A stretch of 64,000 nt of DNA, from positions 330,401 through 394,400 of the forward strand of contig NZ_LMEA01000007.1 in NCBI RefSeq assembly GCF_001425235.1, read 5' to 3'. Positions 53,523-62,446 of this stretch are shown here, in pieces. The notes beneath the pieces were generated by a model, which saw nothing but the letters and a program-made list of their open reading frames with translations, had not been told where the DNA came from and did not search any database. Origin of the DNA: Devosia sp. Root413D1 (GTDB lineage: Bacteria; Pseudomonadota; Alphaproteobacteria; Rhizobiales; Devosiaceae). The stretch's first letter is position 1. Every line of letters begins with the position of its first letter. The translations under genes and the position numbers were made by a program.

Positions 53523-54152
53523 TCAGGCCTTGGGCTTTTCCGAGCCGATCTTTGGCTCCGTGCCGTTCCACAGCCGGCGGATGTTCTGCCAGTGCTTGAA
53601 ATACAGCACGAAGCTGAGCAGCGCGCAGGCAGCGGCGAAGGTGAACCCTTGCATGTCGGTGCCGGCAAGGGTGTAGGCGAAGATCGGGGCCGTCGCGGCG
53701 GCAGTGAGCGCTGCGAGCGAGGAGAAACGGCGGGCGACGGCGATCAGCAGCCATACCGCGCAGAAGATCAGCCCGACCACCCAGTTCCAGGCGAGCAAGA
53801 CGCCGATATAGGTGGCGACACCCTTGCCGCCCTTGAACCCGAGCCAGACCGGAAAGACGTGGCCGAAGAACGCACCGATACCGGCGCCGTAGACGATGAA
53901 CTCGGCCTGTAACGGCTCGGCGCCAGGCACGAGGAAGTAGCGCGCCAGCAGCACCGCAGCAGCGCCCTTGCCGGCATCGAGCAGCAGCGTGGCGGCAGCG
54001 AGCCAGCGGTTGCCGGTGCGCAGTACATTGGTGGCGCCGATATTGCCCGAGCCGACGGCGCGGATGTCGATACCGACGGCGCGCGTCAGCAACAGGCCAA
54101 ACGAGATCGAGCCGAGGAGATACCCCAGTACAGTCGCGATCAGGAAGTTCAT
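53523..54152 (-). CDS. plsY: Glycerol-3-phosphate acyltransferase PlsY
   Basis: A 209-residue membrane protein with five to seven helices. The three PlsY motifs are seen: GSISFGLLLTRAVGIDIR followed by GSGNIGATNVLR, FGHVFPVWLGFKGGKGVAT, and a late loop. It uses acyl-phosphate to acylate glycerol-3-phosphate, starting phospholipid synthesis. Its start overlaps the pyrC-like stop (ATGA). Confidence 0.95.
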   Translation of the reverse strand: MNFLIATVLGYLLGSISFGLLLTRAVGIDIRAVGSGNIGATNVLRTGNRWLAAATLLLDAGKGAAAVLLARYFLVPGAEPLQAEFIVYGAGIGAFFGHVFPVWLGFKGGKGVATYIGVLLAWNWVVGLIFCAVWLLIAVARRFSSLAALTAAATAPIFAYTLAGTDMQGFTFAAACALLSFVLYFKHWQNIRRLWNGTEPKIGSEKPKA

Positions 54153-55462
54153 GCGTTGGCCCCCTCAGCGGTAGCAGCATGGCTGAAGACCAGGCGGCCT
54201 GCAACGAACGTATGCATCACGGCGCCCTGCATGCGGGCGCCCTCGAAGGCCGAGTTGCGTGAGCGTGAACGCAGCGCCGTCTCCTTGACCACCCAGGGAA
54301 ACTCTGGATCGAAGATGATCAGGTCGGCCGGCGCCCCGACCGCGAGGCGGCCGGACGCCAGGCCCAGCACTTCGGCCGGCCGGTTGGTCATGGCGCGCAG
54401 CAGGGTGATGAGCGGCACGTCGCCGGAGTGCACGAGGCGGAGCGCTGCGGCCAATAGGGTCTCGAGCCCGATGGCGCCGTCCGAGGCCTCGGCGAAGGGC
54501 TGGCGCTTCACCTCGGTGTCCTGCGGGTCGTGACCCGAATGGATGGTGTCGATGGCGCCCGAGTTCAGCCCGTCGATGACGGCGCGGCGATCGTCCTCGG
54601 AGCGAAGCGGCGGCGACAGCTTGAAGAACGAGCGGTAAGGCGCGACGTCGTTCTCGTTGAGCGAGAGGTTGTTGATCGAGACACCGGCGGAGACAGTGGA
54701 GAGCCGCCGCTTGGCCAGCGCCAGCTGCTCCACGGCCGCCTCGGTCGACACCTGCGCCGCGTGATAGCGGACGCCGGTAAGGGCAGCGAGTTGCAGGTCG
54801 CGGGCGAGCGGGATGGTCTCGGCTTCGACCGGGATACCCTTGAGGCCGGAGATGGTCGCCAGCGCGCTCTCGTTCATCACACCGTCGCCGATCAGCGAGC
54901 GCTCCGCCACGTGGTGGATGACTGGCAGGTCGAAATTGCGGGCATAGGTGAAGGCGGCGCGCAGCAGCCCAGCCGACTGGATCGACTCGCGACCGTCGGT
55001 GAGCGCCACCGCACCGGCTTCTTTCAGGAGGCCAAACTCGGTGATCTCCTCGCCCCTGAGACCGCGGGTGATGGCGGCTGCCGGCAGGATGTTGACCGAT
55101 GCCTTGGCCCCGGCGCGCCGCAGGATGAAATCGACCAGCGCCCCATCGTCGATCACCGGCGTGGTGTCGGGCATCAAGACGAAGCTGGTGACACCGCCGG
55201 CTGCAGCGGCCTCAGCCGCGCTGGCGAGAGTCTCGCGGTACTCGTGGCCGGGCTCACCGGTGAACACGCGCATGTCGATGAGGCCAGGCGCGACGACGAG
55301 GCCGCGGGCATCATAGGTCTCGGCGCCGTCGGGAATGCCCTGCGGCGCGCCGTTGGTGATGCCGGTGATCCTGCCGTTCTCCAGCAGCACCGCGCCAGGG
55401 GCGTCGTGGTTGGTGGCGGGGTCGACGATGCGGGCATTGGCAATGACGATGGGCTTGCTCAT
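54149..55462 (-). CDS. pyrC: Dihydroorotase homologue, probably non-catalytic (PyrC' type)
   Basis: A 437-residue amidohydrolase-fold protein of the dihydroorotase family, coupled to pyrB. Active dihydroorotases have a metal motif DMHVHxR after PGLI; here it reads [16 protein letters not shown], so both His (positions 65 and 67) are lost. The second metal His region reads YHAAQVST and the catalytic Asp region reads SGHDPQD where active enzymes usually have SDHAP. Such homologues are known to assemble with aspartate transcarbamoylase without activity. The true dihydroorotase must then be elsewhere. Start ATG 55462. Confidence 0.93.
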   Translation of the reverse strand: MSKPIVIANARIVDPATNHDAPGAVLLENGRITGITNGAPQGIPDGAETYDARGLVVAPGLIDMRVFTGEPGHEYRETLASAAEAAAAGGVTSFVLMPDTTPVIDDGALVDFILRRAGAKASVNILPAAAITRGLRGEEITEFGLLKEAGAVALTDGRESIQSAGLLRAAFTYARNFDLPVIHHVAERSLIGDGVMNESALATISGLKGIPVEAETIPLARDLQLAALTGVRYHAAQVSTEAAVEQLALAKRRLSTVSAGVSINNLSLNENDVAPYRSFFKLSPPLRSEDDRRAVIDGLNSGAIDTIHSGHDPQDTEVKRQPFAEASDGAIGLETLLAAALRLVHSGDVPLITLLRAMTNRPAEVLGLASGRLAVGAPADLIIFDPEFPWVVKETALRSRSRNSAFEGARMQGAVMHTFVAGRLVFSHAATAEGANA

Positions 55463-56442
55463 TGCGCAGCCTCCCGGTCGGCGAGGAGGGCATCGAGCAC
55501 GGCCATCCGCACCGCGACACCCATTTCGACCTGCTCGGTGATCACCGAACGCGGACCGTCGGCGATGGCCGGATCGATCTCGACGCCGCGGTTCATCGGG
55601 CCGGGGTGCATGACGATGGCATCAGGCTTGGCGTAGCCGAGCTTTTCCTCATCGAGGCCGTAGAAGTGGTAGTACTCGCGCACCGAGGGGATCATCCGCC
55701 CATTGGCGCGCTCGTGCTGCAGGCGCAGCATCATCACCACGTCGGCGCCTTCGAGTCCCTGACGCATGTCGGTGAACACTTCGGTCGCCAGCGTCTCGAT
55801 GCCCCTCGGGAGCAGCGTGCGCGGCGCGACCACCCGGGTGCGGGCCTGCATGGCGCCGAGCAGCAGCAGGTTGGAGCGGGCAACGCGCGAGTTGGCGATG
55901 TCGCCGCAGATGGCGACGGTGAGCCCGGCCAGCCGCCCCTTATGCTGGCGCATGGTGAGCGCATCGAGCAGTGCCTGCGTCGGGTGCTCGTGCGCGCCGT
56001 CGCCGGCATTGATTACCGAGCAGCCGACCTTCTGGCTGAGCAGCTCCACTGCACCGGACGCGCCGTGGCGCACGATGATCACATCGGGTCGCATGGCGTT
56101 GAGCGTCGCCGCCGTATCGATCAGCGTCTCGCCCTTGGCGACCGACGAGGTCTTCACCGACATGTTGGTGACCTGCGCGCCGAGCCGCTTGCCGGCGATC
56201 TCGAAGCTCGACTGGGTGCGCGTCGAGTTCTCGAAGAACAGGTTGATCTGTGTCTTGCCCGAGAGCGTCGGCAGGATCTTCCGCTCCTGTCGCGAGATCG
56301 GGATCATGGCCTCGGCCCGATCCAGCAGATCAACGATCTCGTACTGGTTGAGCTGGCTGATACCGAGAAGATGACGATGACGGAAAGCGGGTCTCGCGAC
56401 CCCCTGGCCGCCGGTACCCGATGCTGGCGAGGAAGTAGCCAT
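55459..56442 (-). CDS. pyrB: Aspartate carbamoyltransferase catalytic subunit
   Basis: A 327-residue ATCase. The carbamoyl-phosphate motif [20 protein letters not shown] is present, along with [20 protein letters not shown] and [11 protein letters not shown]. It joins carbamoyl phosphate and aspartate, the committed step of pyrimidine synthesis. It is coupled (ATGA) to the dihydroorotase-like gene, which likely makes its scaffold, as in other ATCase of the class that needs a PyrC-like partner. Confidence 0.96.
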   Translation of the reverse strand: MATSSPASGTGGQGVARPAFRHRHLLGISQLNQYEIVDLLDRAEAMIPISRQERKILPTLSGKTQINLFFENSTRTQSSFEIAGKRLGAQVTNMSVKTSSVAKGETLIDTAATLNAMRPDVIIVRHGASGAVELLSQKVGCSVINAGDGAHEHPTQALLDALTMRQHKGRLAGLTVAICGDIANSRVARSNLLLLGAMQARTRVVAPRTLLPRGIETLATEVFTDMRQGLEGADVVMMLRLQHERANGRMIPSVREYYHFYGLDEEKLGYAKPDAIVMHPGPMNRGVEIDPAIADGPRSVITEQVEMGVAVRMAVLDALLADREAAQ

Positions 56443-56542
56443 GCCGCTCCGTTCCGAATGTTCGCGGGGGTCTAACCCGTAGGGTTCGGACTCGCAAGCC
56501 GCTCGGTCGATTATCCCCGTCGCAGCCGCCGCTCGAAAACCT

Positions 56543-56998
56543 TCATGGGCGGCGGAGCCGCTCCAGAGCTCCCTGCAGGATGTAGCTCGCCGCCAGCTTG
56601 TCGACCACCTCGGCGCGCTTGTCGCGGCGCATATCCGCCTCGATCAGCGTGCGGGTGACGGCCGCTGTCGAAAGCCGTTCATCCCAGAACACGATGGGGA
56701 TGGTGATCTTGGCGGCGAGGTTGCGGGCAAAGGCGCGGGTCGACTGGACGCGCGGTCCTTCAGAGCCATCCATGTTGAGCGGCAGCCCCAGCACGATGCC
56801 GACTGCGTCGTTCTCCGCGATCAGTTCCTGCAGCCGGATCGCATCCTGGGTGAACTTCAGCCGTCTGATGGTCTCGAGCGGCGTCGCCGAGTAGCGCATG
56901 CCGTCCGAAATCGCCACGCCGATCGTCTTGGTGCCGAGGTCGAGGCCCAGCAACTTGCCGGTCGGTGGAAGGGCGGTGAGGTCGTTCTCGGTTGGCAT
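56543..56998 (-). CDS. ruvX: Putative pre-16S rRNA nuclease/Holliday junction resolvase RuvX (YqgF)
   Basis: A 151-residue YqgF protein with an RNase H fold. [18 protein letters not shown] holds the first catalytic Asp, [13 protein letters not shown] the loop, [15 protein letters not shown] the Glu, and [15 protein letters not shown] the last Asp. It matures the 5' end of 16S rRNA and may cut Holliday junctions. The ATG at 56998 is preferred over a TTG four codons upstream. Divergent from the CopG gene. Confidence 0.94.
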   Translation of the reverse strand: MPTENDLTALPPTGKLLGLDLGTKTIGVAISDGMRYSATPLETIRRLKFTQDAIRLQELIAENDAVGIVLGLPLNMDGSEGPRVQSTRAFARNLAAKITIPIVFWDERLSTAAVTRTLIEADMRRDKRAEVVDKLAASYILQGALERLRRP

Positions 56999-57044
56999 AA
57001 TCGCGGTCAATCACTATGATTAGGTTTGATTGGAGACGATTGCC

Positions 57045-57314
57045 ATGAGCACCCGAGTCCTGACGGCACATATCCCTGAGGAACTGGCGGAGAAAGTAGA
57101 CCGCTACGCCGAATCCATGGAGCGCTCCCGAGCCTGGATCGTCAAGCAGGCGCTTTCCAACTGGGTGGACTGGGAGGAACAGAAGCTCCAGATGACGCTT
57201 GACGCCTTGGATGCGGCCGACCGCGGCGAACTGGTTGACGACGACGCAGTCAGGTTGTGGATCGAGAGTCTTGACACGGATAACCCGCTGCCGCTGCCGT
57301 CGTCGAAGAAATGA
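57045..57314 (+). CDS. CopG/ribbon-helix-helix antitoxin
   Basis: An 89-residue protein. The N-terminal half is a ribbon-helix-helix: RVLTAHIPEELAEKVDRYAE then RSRAWIVKQALSNWVDWEEQ. The acidic C-terminal tail (AADRGELVDDDAVRLWIES) should wrap the toxin. It would repress its own promoter between ruvX and this gene. The ATG at 57045 is preferred; a TTG upstream is not convincing. The stop overlaps the ParE start (ATGA). Confidence 0.9.
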   Translation: MSTRVLTAHIPEELAEKVDRYAESMERSRAWIVKQALSNWVDWEEQKLQMTLDALDAADRGELVDDDAVRLWIESLDTDNPLPLPSSKK

Positions 57315-57586
57315 GGCTGCTGTGGACTGACGCTGCGCTTGCGGACCTTCGGCGGTTCTACGCGTTCCTGGCCCCCGTAAATCGTAACGCAGCAAAGCGA
57401 TCTGTTGCCGCTATTCGCGCCGCCGTTGGCAAGGCGATTGAACGACCGCGCATCGGTGAACGCGTCGAGGACGTGAGAGGGCGCGAGGTCAGGAAACTGT
57501 ACGTCGATCAATTCGAACTCCGCTACGAAGTAACACCGGATTGTATCCGCGTGCTCCGCGTCTGGCACATGCGCGAAGAACGATGA
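57311..57586 (+). CDS. ParE/RelE-family toxin
   Basis: A 91-residue toxin of the ParE/RelE superfamily. LLWTDAALADLRRFYAFLAP, KAIERPRIGERVEDVRGREV and FELRYEVTPDCIRVLRVWHM are characteristic. ParE types inhibit DNA gyrase; RelE types cut mRNA. The type cannot be settled from sequence, but Arg-rich LRVWHMREER at the end fits the family. Its stop overlaps the next gene (ATGA), so a third coupled gene is made with the pair. Confidence 0.92.
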   Translation: MRLLWTDAALADLRRFYAFLAPVNRNAAKRSVAAIRAAVGKAIERPRIGERVEDVRGREVRKLYVDQFELRYEVTPDCIRVLRVWHMREER

Positions 57587-58098
57587 AACTCACCTGGTTC
57601 GGTGGCACCACCATCCGCGTTCACATCGGCGGCAAGATCCTGGTGGCTGATCCCACGGGGGTCAGCGGCGTCGATCCGGAGGAGCTGGTGTCGGGCGCCG
57701 ACGTGACGTTTGCGCTCGATGGCAGCCTGCCCGAGATCGATCCGGTGCTGTGGCAGCCCGGGCGGCCGGGCTCAATGCTCGATGAAGATGTGCTGGGCGA
57801 GGTGACGACGCATGGCCTCGCAGGCGGCGCGCTTATCGCCGCCGTCGGCGAGGCCCCGCTGCTGCTGCTGTCCCAGGCTGTGCCCAAGGCTGGGCGCTGG
57901 GCTCGTGACGCCGTCATTGTGGTGTTCGGCACCGAGGGCGACCGGCTGGCGGCAGATGCACTCGATGCACTTGGGCCACGGCTGATTGCGGTCGCGGGGC
58001 CCGACGCGGTGGTTGAGCGCACGTTCGCGGCGCTGCGCGACCGGCTCGACGGCACGGGGTTGGTGGCGCTCGAGGCCGGCATGGCGTTGGAAGTTTGA
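57583..58098 (+). CDS. Metallo-beta-lactamase-like protein lacking metal ligands
   Basis: A 171-residue protein starting MKLTWFGGTTIRVHIGGKIL, the opening beta strands of UlaG/MBL-fold hydrolases, but the HxHxDH motif expected near residue 60 is absent (the segment reads TFALDGSLPEIDPVLWQPG). The rest is beta-alpha, and total length is shorter than for active relatives (often about 230). It is probably a degenerate hydrolase. Its ATG overlaps the ParE stop, so the toxin pair appears inserted just before it, between ruvX and gatC. Function unknown. Confidence 0.7.
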   Translation: MKLTWFGGTTIRVHIGGKILVADPTGVSGVDPEELVSGADVTFALDGSLPEIDPVLWQPGRPGSMLDEDVLGEVTTHGLAGGALIAAVGEAPLLLLSQAVPKAGRWARDAVIVVFGTEGDRLAADALDALGPRLIAVAGPDAVVERTFAALRDRLDGTGLVALEAGMALEV

Positions 58099-58120
58099 TG
58101 GCGCCCATCAACGCTTTTCG

Positions 58121-58150
58121 TTGTTCTTCGCGCGCTTCCATTGCTAGAAC
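58121..58150 (+). promoter_or_regulatory. Possible gatC promoter
   Basis: TTGTTC (58121-58126) and TAGAAC (58145-58150) are 18 bases apart, with gatC's ATG 31 bases downstream. Both hexamers are weak matches to a housekeeping promoter, so this is tentative. Confidence 0.3.
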
Positions 58151-58180
58151 GCCGGAAATCGTGACCTTCGGAGTGCCCCC

Positions 58181-58468
58181 ATGTCGGTAGATGCCGCCAC
58201 CGTGAAGCGTATTGGCCGCCTGGCCCGCATTCGCATCGAGGAGGGCGAAGTCGAGACCTATCGCAACGAGCTCAACACCATTCTGGGTTTCGTCGAGCAA
58301 CTGGGCGAGGTCGATGTGAGCGGTGTCGAGCCGATGACCTCGGTAATGCCGATGACGCTACGCCGCCGCGAGGACAAGGTCACCGATGGCGGCTACCCTG
58401 ACAAGATCGTCGCCAACGCACCGCTGACGGAAGACAACTTCTTCATGGTGCCCAAGGTCGTCGAGTAA
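58181..58468 (+). CDS. gatC: Asp-tRNA(Asn)/Glu-tRNA(Gln) amidotransferase subunit C
   Basis: A 95-residue Gat[21 protein letters not shown] then [20 protein letters not shown], and [12 protein letters not shown] at the end are typical. It stabilises GatA-GatB. Its stop is 5 bases before the GNAT gene, which separates it from gatA. Found with GatA here, so the cell forms Gln-tRNA(Gln) by transamidation. Confidence 0.95.
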   Translation: MSVDAATVKRIGRLARIRIEEGEVETYRNELNTILGFVEQLGEVDVSGVEPMTSVMPMTLRRREDKVTDGGYPDKIVANAPLTEDNFFMVPKVVE

Positions 58469-58473
58469 CTGAT

Positions 58474-58956
58474 ATGACCGTCACCATCGCCGTCGAGACG
58501 CCGCTGCAGGATGATGTCCGCGGGCTGGTCGAGGAACTCAACGCGCACCTGCTTCCGCTGTCGCCGCTGGAATTCCAGTTCAAGATGACGGTCGAGCAGA
58601 TGGCCGGCGCCGACACCACCGTATTCGTGGCGCGCAACGCGGTCGGCGAGGCCGTCGGTTGCGGTGCGTTGAAGGCGATCTCGGCCACCGAGGGCGAGGT
58701 GAAGCGCATGTACACCCGTCCGTCGGTGCGCGGTCAGCGGGTGGGCTCGGCGCTCTTGGCGGCGATCACCGAACTGGCGGGTTCCAAGGGTATCTCGCAC
58801 CTGATGCTCGAGACCGGCACCGGCCCGGGCATGTCGGAAGCGCACCGGCTCTACACCAATGCGGGTTTCACCGTGCGCGGGCCGTTCCTCGATTATCCCG
58901 ACAGTGAATGGTCGGCCTTCTTCGAGAAGCACATCGGGCAACCCGCCGTCGCCTGA
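58474..58956 (+). CDS. GNAT family N-acetyltransferase
   Basis: A 160-residue GNAT protein. The acetyl-CoA loop reads RMYTRPSVRGQRVGSALLAA (the V-x-x-x-x-RGxGxG/A type), and a final strand ends HRLYTNAGFTVRGPFLDYP. It acetylates a small molecule or peptide. It sits between gatC and gatA, 5 bases after gatC, so likely shares their transcript. Substrate unknown. Confidence 0.9.
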   Translation: MTVTIAVETPLQDDVRGLVEELNAHLLPLSPLEFQFKMTVEQMAGADTTVFVARNAVGEAVGCGALKAISATEGEVKRMYTRPSVRGQRVGSALLAAITELAGSKGISHLMLETGTGPGMSEAHRLYTNAGFTVRGPFLDYPDSEWSAFFEKHIGQPAVA

Positions 58957-59050
58957 TCCGATGCGCGTTCCGAATGTTGCGGTAATCGCTACGCCGCTAT
59001 AGGAACGGCGGTCGACATTCCCCCGCGTCCTTTCCCCGCGAGCCAAGCCT

Positions 59051-60535
59051 TTGACCGACCTTACCCGCCTGACCCTCGCTGCCGCCCGTGCTGGCCTTAA
59101 GGCCAGGGAGTTCACCTCGAGCGAACTCACCGGCGCCTACCTGAACGCCATTGAGGGCGGCAACGCCAAGCTCAACGCCTATGTAGCGGTGACTGCCGAG
59201 CAGGCCCAGGCGCAGGCCAAGGCGAGTGATGCCAAGCTCGCGGCCGGGCAGGGCGGTCCGCTCGAGGGCATTCCGCTCGGCATCAAGGACCTGTTCGCCA
59301 CCAAGGGTGTGCACACGCAGGCGGCGAGCCACATCCTCGACAGCTTCAAGCCGGAATACGAATCGAGCGTCACCAGCAACCTGTGGCGCGATGGCGCCGT
59401 GATGCTGGGCAAGCTCAACATGGATGAGTTCGCCATGGGTTCGTCCAACGAGACGAGCTACTACGGCCCGGTGATCAACCCGTGGCGGGCGAACAACTCC
59501 AACGCGCAACTGGTGCCCGGTGGTTCGTCCGGCGGCTCGGCGGCGGCGGTTTCGGGGTGGCTCTGCGCCGCGGCGACGGCCACCGATACCGGCGGCTCGA
59601 TCCGCCAGCCGGCGGCGCTGACCGGCACCGTCGGCATCAAGCCGACCTATGGCCGCTGCTCGCGCTGGGGTGTGGTGGCGTTCGCCTCCTCGCTCGACCA
59701 GGCCGGACCGATCGCCCGCACCGTTGAGGACGCGGCGATCATGATGACCTCGATGTCGGGGTTCGATTCGAGGGATTCGACCAGCGTCGACCTCGCCGTG
59801 CCGGATTTCGCGGCGGCGGTGGAGCGCGGCGTCAAGGGTCTCGTCATCGGCATTCCGCGCGAGTATCGCATGGACGGCATGCCTGCCGAGATCGAGGCGC
59901 TGTGGCAGCAGGGCATCGCCTGGCTGAAGGCCGAGGGCGCGACGGTGCGCGACATCTCGCTGCCGCACACCAAATATGCGCTGCCCGCCTACTACATCGT
60001 GGCGCCGGCCGAGGCCTCCTCGAACCTTGCCCGCTATGATGGGGTGAAATACGGCCTGCGTGACACCGGCAAGGACATCACCGACCTCTACGAGCTGACC
60101 CGCGCCGACGGCTTCGGCCGCGAGGTGAAGCGCCGCATCATGATCGGCACCTATGTGCTGTCGGCTGGCTATTATGACGCCTACTACGTCCAGGCGCAGA
60201 AGGTCCGCACACTGATCAAGCGCGATTTCGAGATCGTCTTCAACGACGGCGTCGACGCCATCCTGACCCCGGCGACACCGTCGGCGGCATTCGGTATCGG
60301 CGACGAGGACATGAAGGCCGATCCGGTCAAGATGTACCTCAACGACGTGTTCACGGTGACCGTGAACATGGCCGGCCTGCCGGGAATCGCGGTGCCGGCC
60401 GGCAAGGACGGCGCGGGCCTGCCGCTCGGATTGCAGCTGATCGGCAAGCCGTTCGACGAGGAAACGCTGTTCGCCGCGGGCCGCGTCATCGAGCGTTCGG
60501 CCGGCATCGACTTCAGCCCTGACAAGTGGTGGTGA
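59051..60535 (+). CDS. gatA: Asp-tRNA(Asn)/Glu-tRNA(Gln) amidotransferase subunit A
   Basis: A 494-residue amidase-signature protein. The catalytic Lys-cisSer-Ser triad is K79, S159 and S183: [21 protein letters not shown] and [14 protein letters not shown]. It releases ammonia from glutamine for tRNA transamidation. The start is TTG at 59051, and the family N terminus ([20 protein letters not shown]) begins right there. A 9-bp stem-loop follows the stop. Confidence 0.96.
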   Translation: MTDLTRLTLAAARAGLKAREFTSSELTGAYLNAIEGGNAKLNAYVAVTAEQAQAQAKASDAKLAAGQGGPLEGIPLGIKDLFATKGVHTQAASHILDSFKPEYESSVTSNLWRDGAVMLGKLNMDEFAMGSSNETSYYGPVINPWRANNSNAQLVPGGSSGGSAAAVSGWLCAAATATDTGGSIRQPAALTGTVGIKPTYGRCSRWGVVAFASSLDQAGPIARTVEDAAIMMTSMSGFDSRDSTSVDLAVPDFAAAVERGVKGLVIGIPREYRMDGMPAEIEALWQQGIAWLKAEGATVRDISLPHTKYALPAYYIVAPAEASSNLARYDGVKYGLRDTGKDITDLYELTRADGFGREVKRRIMIGTYVLSAGYYDAYYVQAQKVRTLIKRDFEIVFNDGVDAILTPATPSAAFGIGDEDMKADPVKMYLNDVFTVTVNMAGLPGIAVPAGKDGAGLPLGLQLIGKPFDEETLFAAGRVIERSAGIDFSPDKWW

Positions 60536-60538
60536 TCG

Positions 60539-60564
60539 GAAACCGCTTGAACCATAGCGGTTTC
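60539..60564 (+). terminator. Stem-loop after gatA
   Basis: GAAACCGCT (60539-60547), loop TGAACCAT, and AGCGGTTTC (60556-60564): perfect nine-base stem. There is no T run, so termination may be weak, and downstream genes could be read through. Confidence 0.5.
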
Positions 60565-60647
60565 GGCACTATTTGCCGCCCATGCGCAAATTGAGACTTG
60601 TCGAACTCCCGGCCAAACCGGTGGTTTCGTTTCAGAGGATTGGCTCC

Positions 60648-60962
60648 ATGGCCGATGTGTTCACGACCCTAGACTGGTCGGCCCCGCCCAAGGATATGTC
60701 CAAGCCCCTGCAGGCTTTGTGGTGGATGAAGAAGGGCGAGCTGCGCGTCGGCCCCGAGTGGGAAGAAGCGCATCGTATCGTCCAGGCGATGGAAGGCACC
60801 TTCGAGTTCGACTGGGTGCATGCGCTGCTGCACTGGATCGAAGCCGACATGGGCAATGCCGACTACTGGTATCGCCGCGCCGGCCGCAAGCGAGCCACCG
60901 CCAGCGTTTCCGCCGAGTGGGAACACATCGCCCGCGAACTGAGCGGCGTCACGCAGCACTAA
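60648..60962 (+). CDS. Conserved hypothetical protein
   Basis: About 104 residues from the ATG at 60648, which has AGAGG upstream; the longer frame adds text that does not fit. It is Trp-rich (DVFTTLDWSAPPKDM, ALWWMKKGELRVG, FDWVHALLHWIEADM) and reads like a compact helical protein with WYRRAGRKRAT, a basic patch. I recognise no domain. It is likely cytosolic. It lies between gatA and the yjhX-like gene; a bidirectional terminator follows. Confidence 0.8.
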   Translation: MADVFTTLDWSAPPKDMSKPLQALWWMKKGELRVGPEWEEAHRIVQAMEGTFEFDWVHALLHWIEADMGNADYWYRRAGRKRATASVSAEWEHIARELSGVTQH

Positions 60963-60990
60963 GCGCGACAGACGACGGCCCCATTGCAGG

Positions 60991-61017
60991 AGAGCCCCGG
61001 AGCTGATCCGGGGCTCT
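60991..61017. terminator. Bidirectional stem-loop between convergent genes
   Basis: AGAGCCCCGGA (60991-61001), loop GCTGA, and TCCGGGGCTCT (61007-61017) form an 11-bp perfect stem between the hypothetical gene and the convergent YjhX-like gene. No clear T run on either side, but its position suits a shared terminator. Confidence 0.7.
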
Positions 61018-61025
61018 CTGCGTAT

Positions 61026-61283
61026 TCAGCGGTTGTCGAACTCGCTGCGGGCGAGCTCGAGGCCGCGTCTGGTGATGCGGTAGGGATGCCCATTGCTGGA
61101 GGCGATCGCCTTCTTGGCCCTTAGCTTCTTGAACAGCGGGAGGCTGCATTGCTGCATCAGCCAGCCATCGCGGTTGAAACACTCGACGCCGATGAGTTTG
61201 CCATTGTCGGATTTGAGCGCGACGATCTTGCCGCCCTGTGCGAGGACGTGCAGCACCCGCTGCTCGTGGCGGGAAATATCCAT
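61026..61283 (-). CDS. YjhX/UPF0386 family protein, possible toxin
   Basis: An 85-residue UPF0386 protein: ISRHEQRVLHVLAQGGKI, GVECFNRDGWLMQQCSL and HPYRITRRGLELAR are the family's winged-helix-like text. The E. coli YjhX homologue is described as a topoisomerase-targeting toxin with the GNAT protein YjhQ as antitoxin. In alphaproteobacteria UPF0386 genes often stand alone and may not be toxins. ATG 61283 matches the family start; longer upstream text is non-family. It is transcribed toward the hypothetical gene. Confidence 0.85.
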   Translation of the reverse strand: MDISRHEQRVLHVLAQGGKIVALKSDNGKLIGVECFNRDGWLMQQCSLPLFKKLRAKKAIASSNGHPYRITRRGLELARSEFDNR

Positions 61284-61591
61284 GAGAAATCTAGCCTGAG
61301 GATGCGTGGAAAAGGGCCGCAGCCAGCATCTCGCCTGGCAGCTGCCTGGTTCCAGAAACCCCGTCGCAGACACATCGCCGGCCCAAAGGGCTCAGCGGGC
61401 GGACGGGGTATTACGCAATCTCAACTTTGCTAGACATAGGGCAGTCCACTTTTTGACGGCGCCGCGATATCGCCGAGCCGCTGAACGGCGGATGAATAGC
61501 CGCACAACGGCGCCTAGACCAGTGGTCGGTTGCAAACAGTGGCGCGGCGGTGCAAACCAGCAACTCTTTCCTTATCCGCCGAGTGCCTCCC
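61284..61591. other. 308-base gap between yjhX-like and chorismate mutase genes
   Basis: A divergent intergenic region that should hold promoters for both genes. No RNA gene, repeat or clear operator is visible. TTGACG at 61455 has no matching -10 at good spacing. Possible short frames here are not convincing; an in-frame GTG at 61550 could lengthen the chorismate mutase by 14 residues. Confidence 0.5.
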
Positions 61592-61900
61592 GTGACCAAA
61601 GCCCCCGCCGAATGCCAGACCAAGGAAGATGTGCGCGCCGAGATCGACCGGATCGATCAGGCCCTCTTAAGCCTGCTCGCCGAGCGGCACGGCTATGTGA
61701 CGCGCATGGCGGAGATCAAGACCGACCCGCACGAGGCCTATGACCCGACCCGCATCGAGGCGATTATCGCCAAGCAGCGCCAGCGCGCCGAGGAGCTCGA
61801 CCTCGACGAGGATCAGGCGGAGTTGATCTGGCGCACGCTGATCAACTGGAATGTGAACTACGAAAAGGGCATTATCGCTGCACGCAAGCGCCACGGCTGA
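61592..61900 (+). CDS. Chorismate mutase (AroQ type)
   Basis: About 102 residues. EDVRAEIDRIDQALLSLLAE and RHGYVTRMAEIK fit the AroQ helical fold with the first Arg and the Lys used to bind chorismate; YDPTRIEAIIAKQRQRAEE and a late Glu/Gln complete the site. It makes prephenate for Phe/Tyr. GTG at 61592 is likely the start; GTG at 61550 is an alternative. It precedes two genes on the same strand. Confidence 0.85.
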   Translation: MTKAPAECQTKEDVRAEIDRIDQALLSLLAERHGYVTRMAEIKTDPHEAYDPTRIEAIIAKQRQRAEELDLDEDQAELIWRTLINWNVNYEKGIIAARKRHG

Positions 61901-61927
61901 GATAGCGTGGGCGGAGTGGAGGCTTCG

Positions 61928-62446
61928 ATGACGTCGCCGGAGATCACGATCCGCAAGGCTGTGGCGAGCGAGGCAGAACGTCTTGCCGACATCGCGCTGC
62001 TCGCGTGGGAACGCGACCTGCAGCCCTTCCTCAGCGGTGAGGCGGCAAGCCGGGCGAACGAGAAGCGCCGGCTCGGTATCGCCGTGCACGAGCTGCTCGA
62101 TCGCACGATCGTTGCTGAAATCGACGGCTCGCCGGTCGGCTGGTGCGCCCGGGCGCGCAGCCGTCCCTATATTCCCTACCTGTTCGTCACGCCGTCGCTG
62201 CAGAACCAGGGCATCGGCACGCTGCTGCTCCGCCGCATGGAATCGATCATCGAGCTCGAGGGCGCCGACAAGGTGCAGCTCGATACGCTGAGCGACAATG
62301 TGCGGGCGGTGAACTTCTACCAGCATCAGGGCTACCGCATCCTGGTGCTGAAGCGCGAAGGCGCCACTGGCAGTGACCCGCAAACCAGCGTCCGGCTGGA
62401 AAAACGCCTCTCCCCCTATCGTGGTCCGCTGAACGACGACGAATGA
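61928..62446 (+). CDS. GNAT family N-acetyltransferase
   Basis: A 172-residue GNAT protein. PYIPYLFVTPSLQNQGIGTL is the acetyl-CoA binding loop with Q-N-Q-G-I-G, and NVRAVNFYQHQGYRILVL the final strand. ATG at 61928 is preceded by GTGGAGG; GTG at 61907 is another option. Its stop overlaps the P-loop kinase gene (ATGA). Substrate unknown; its relatives act on small molecules or ribosomal proteins. It is about 650 bases from the yjhX-like gene. Confidence 0.9.
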   Translation: MTSPEITIRKAVASEAERLADIALLAWERDLQPFLSGEAASRANEKRRLGIAVHELLDRTIVAEIDGSPVGWCARARSRPYIPYLFVTPSLQNQGIGTLLLRRMESIIELEGADKVQLDTLSDNVRAVNFYQHQGYRILVLKREGATGSDPQTSVRLEKRLSPYRGPLNDDE

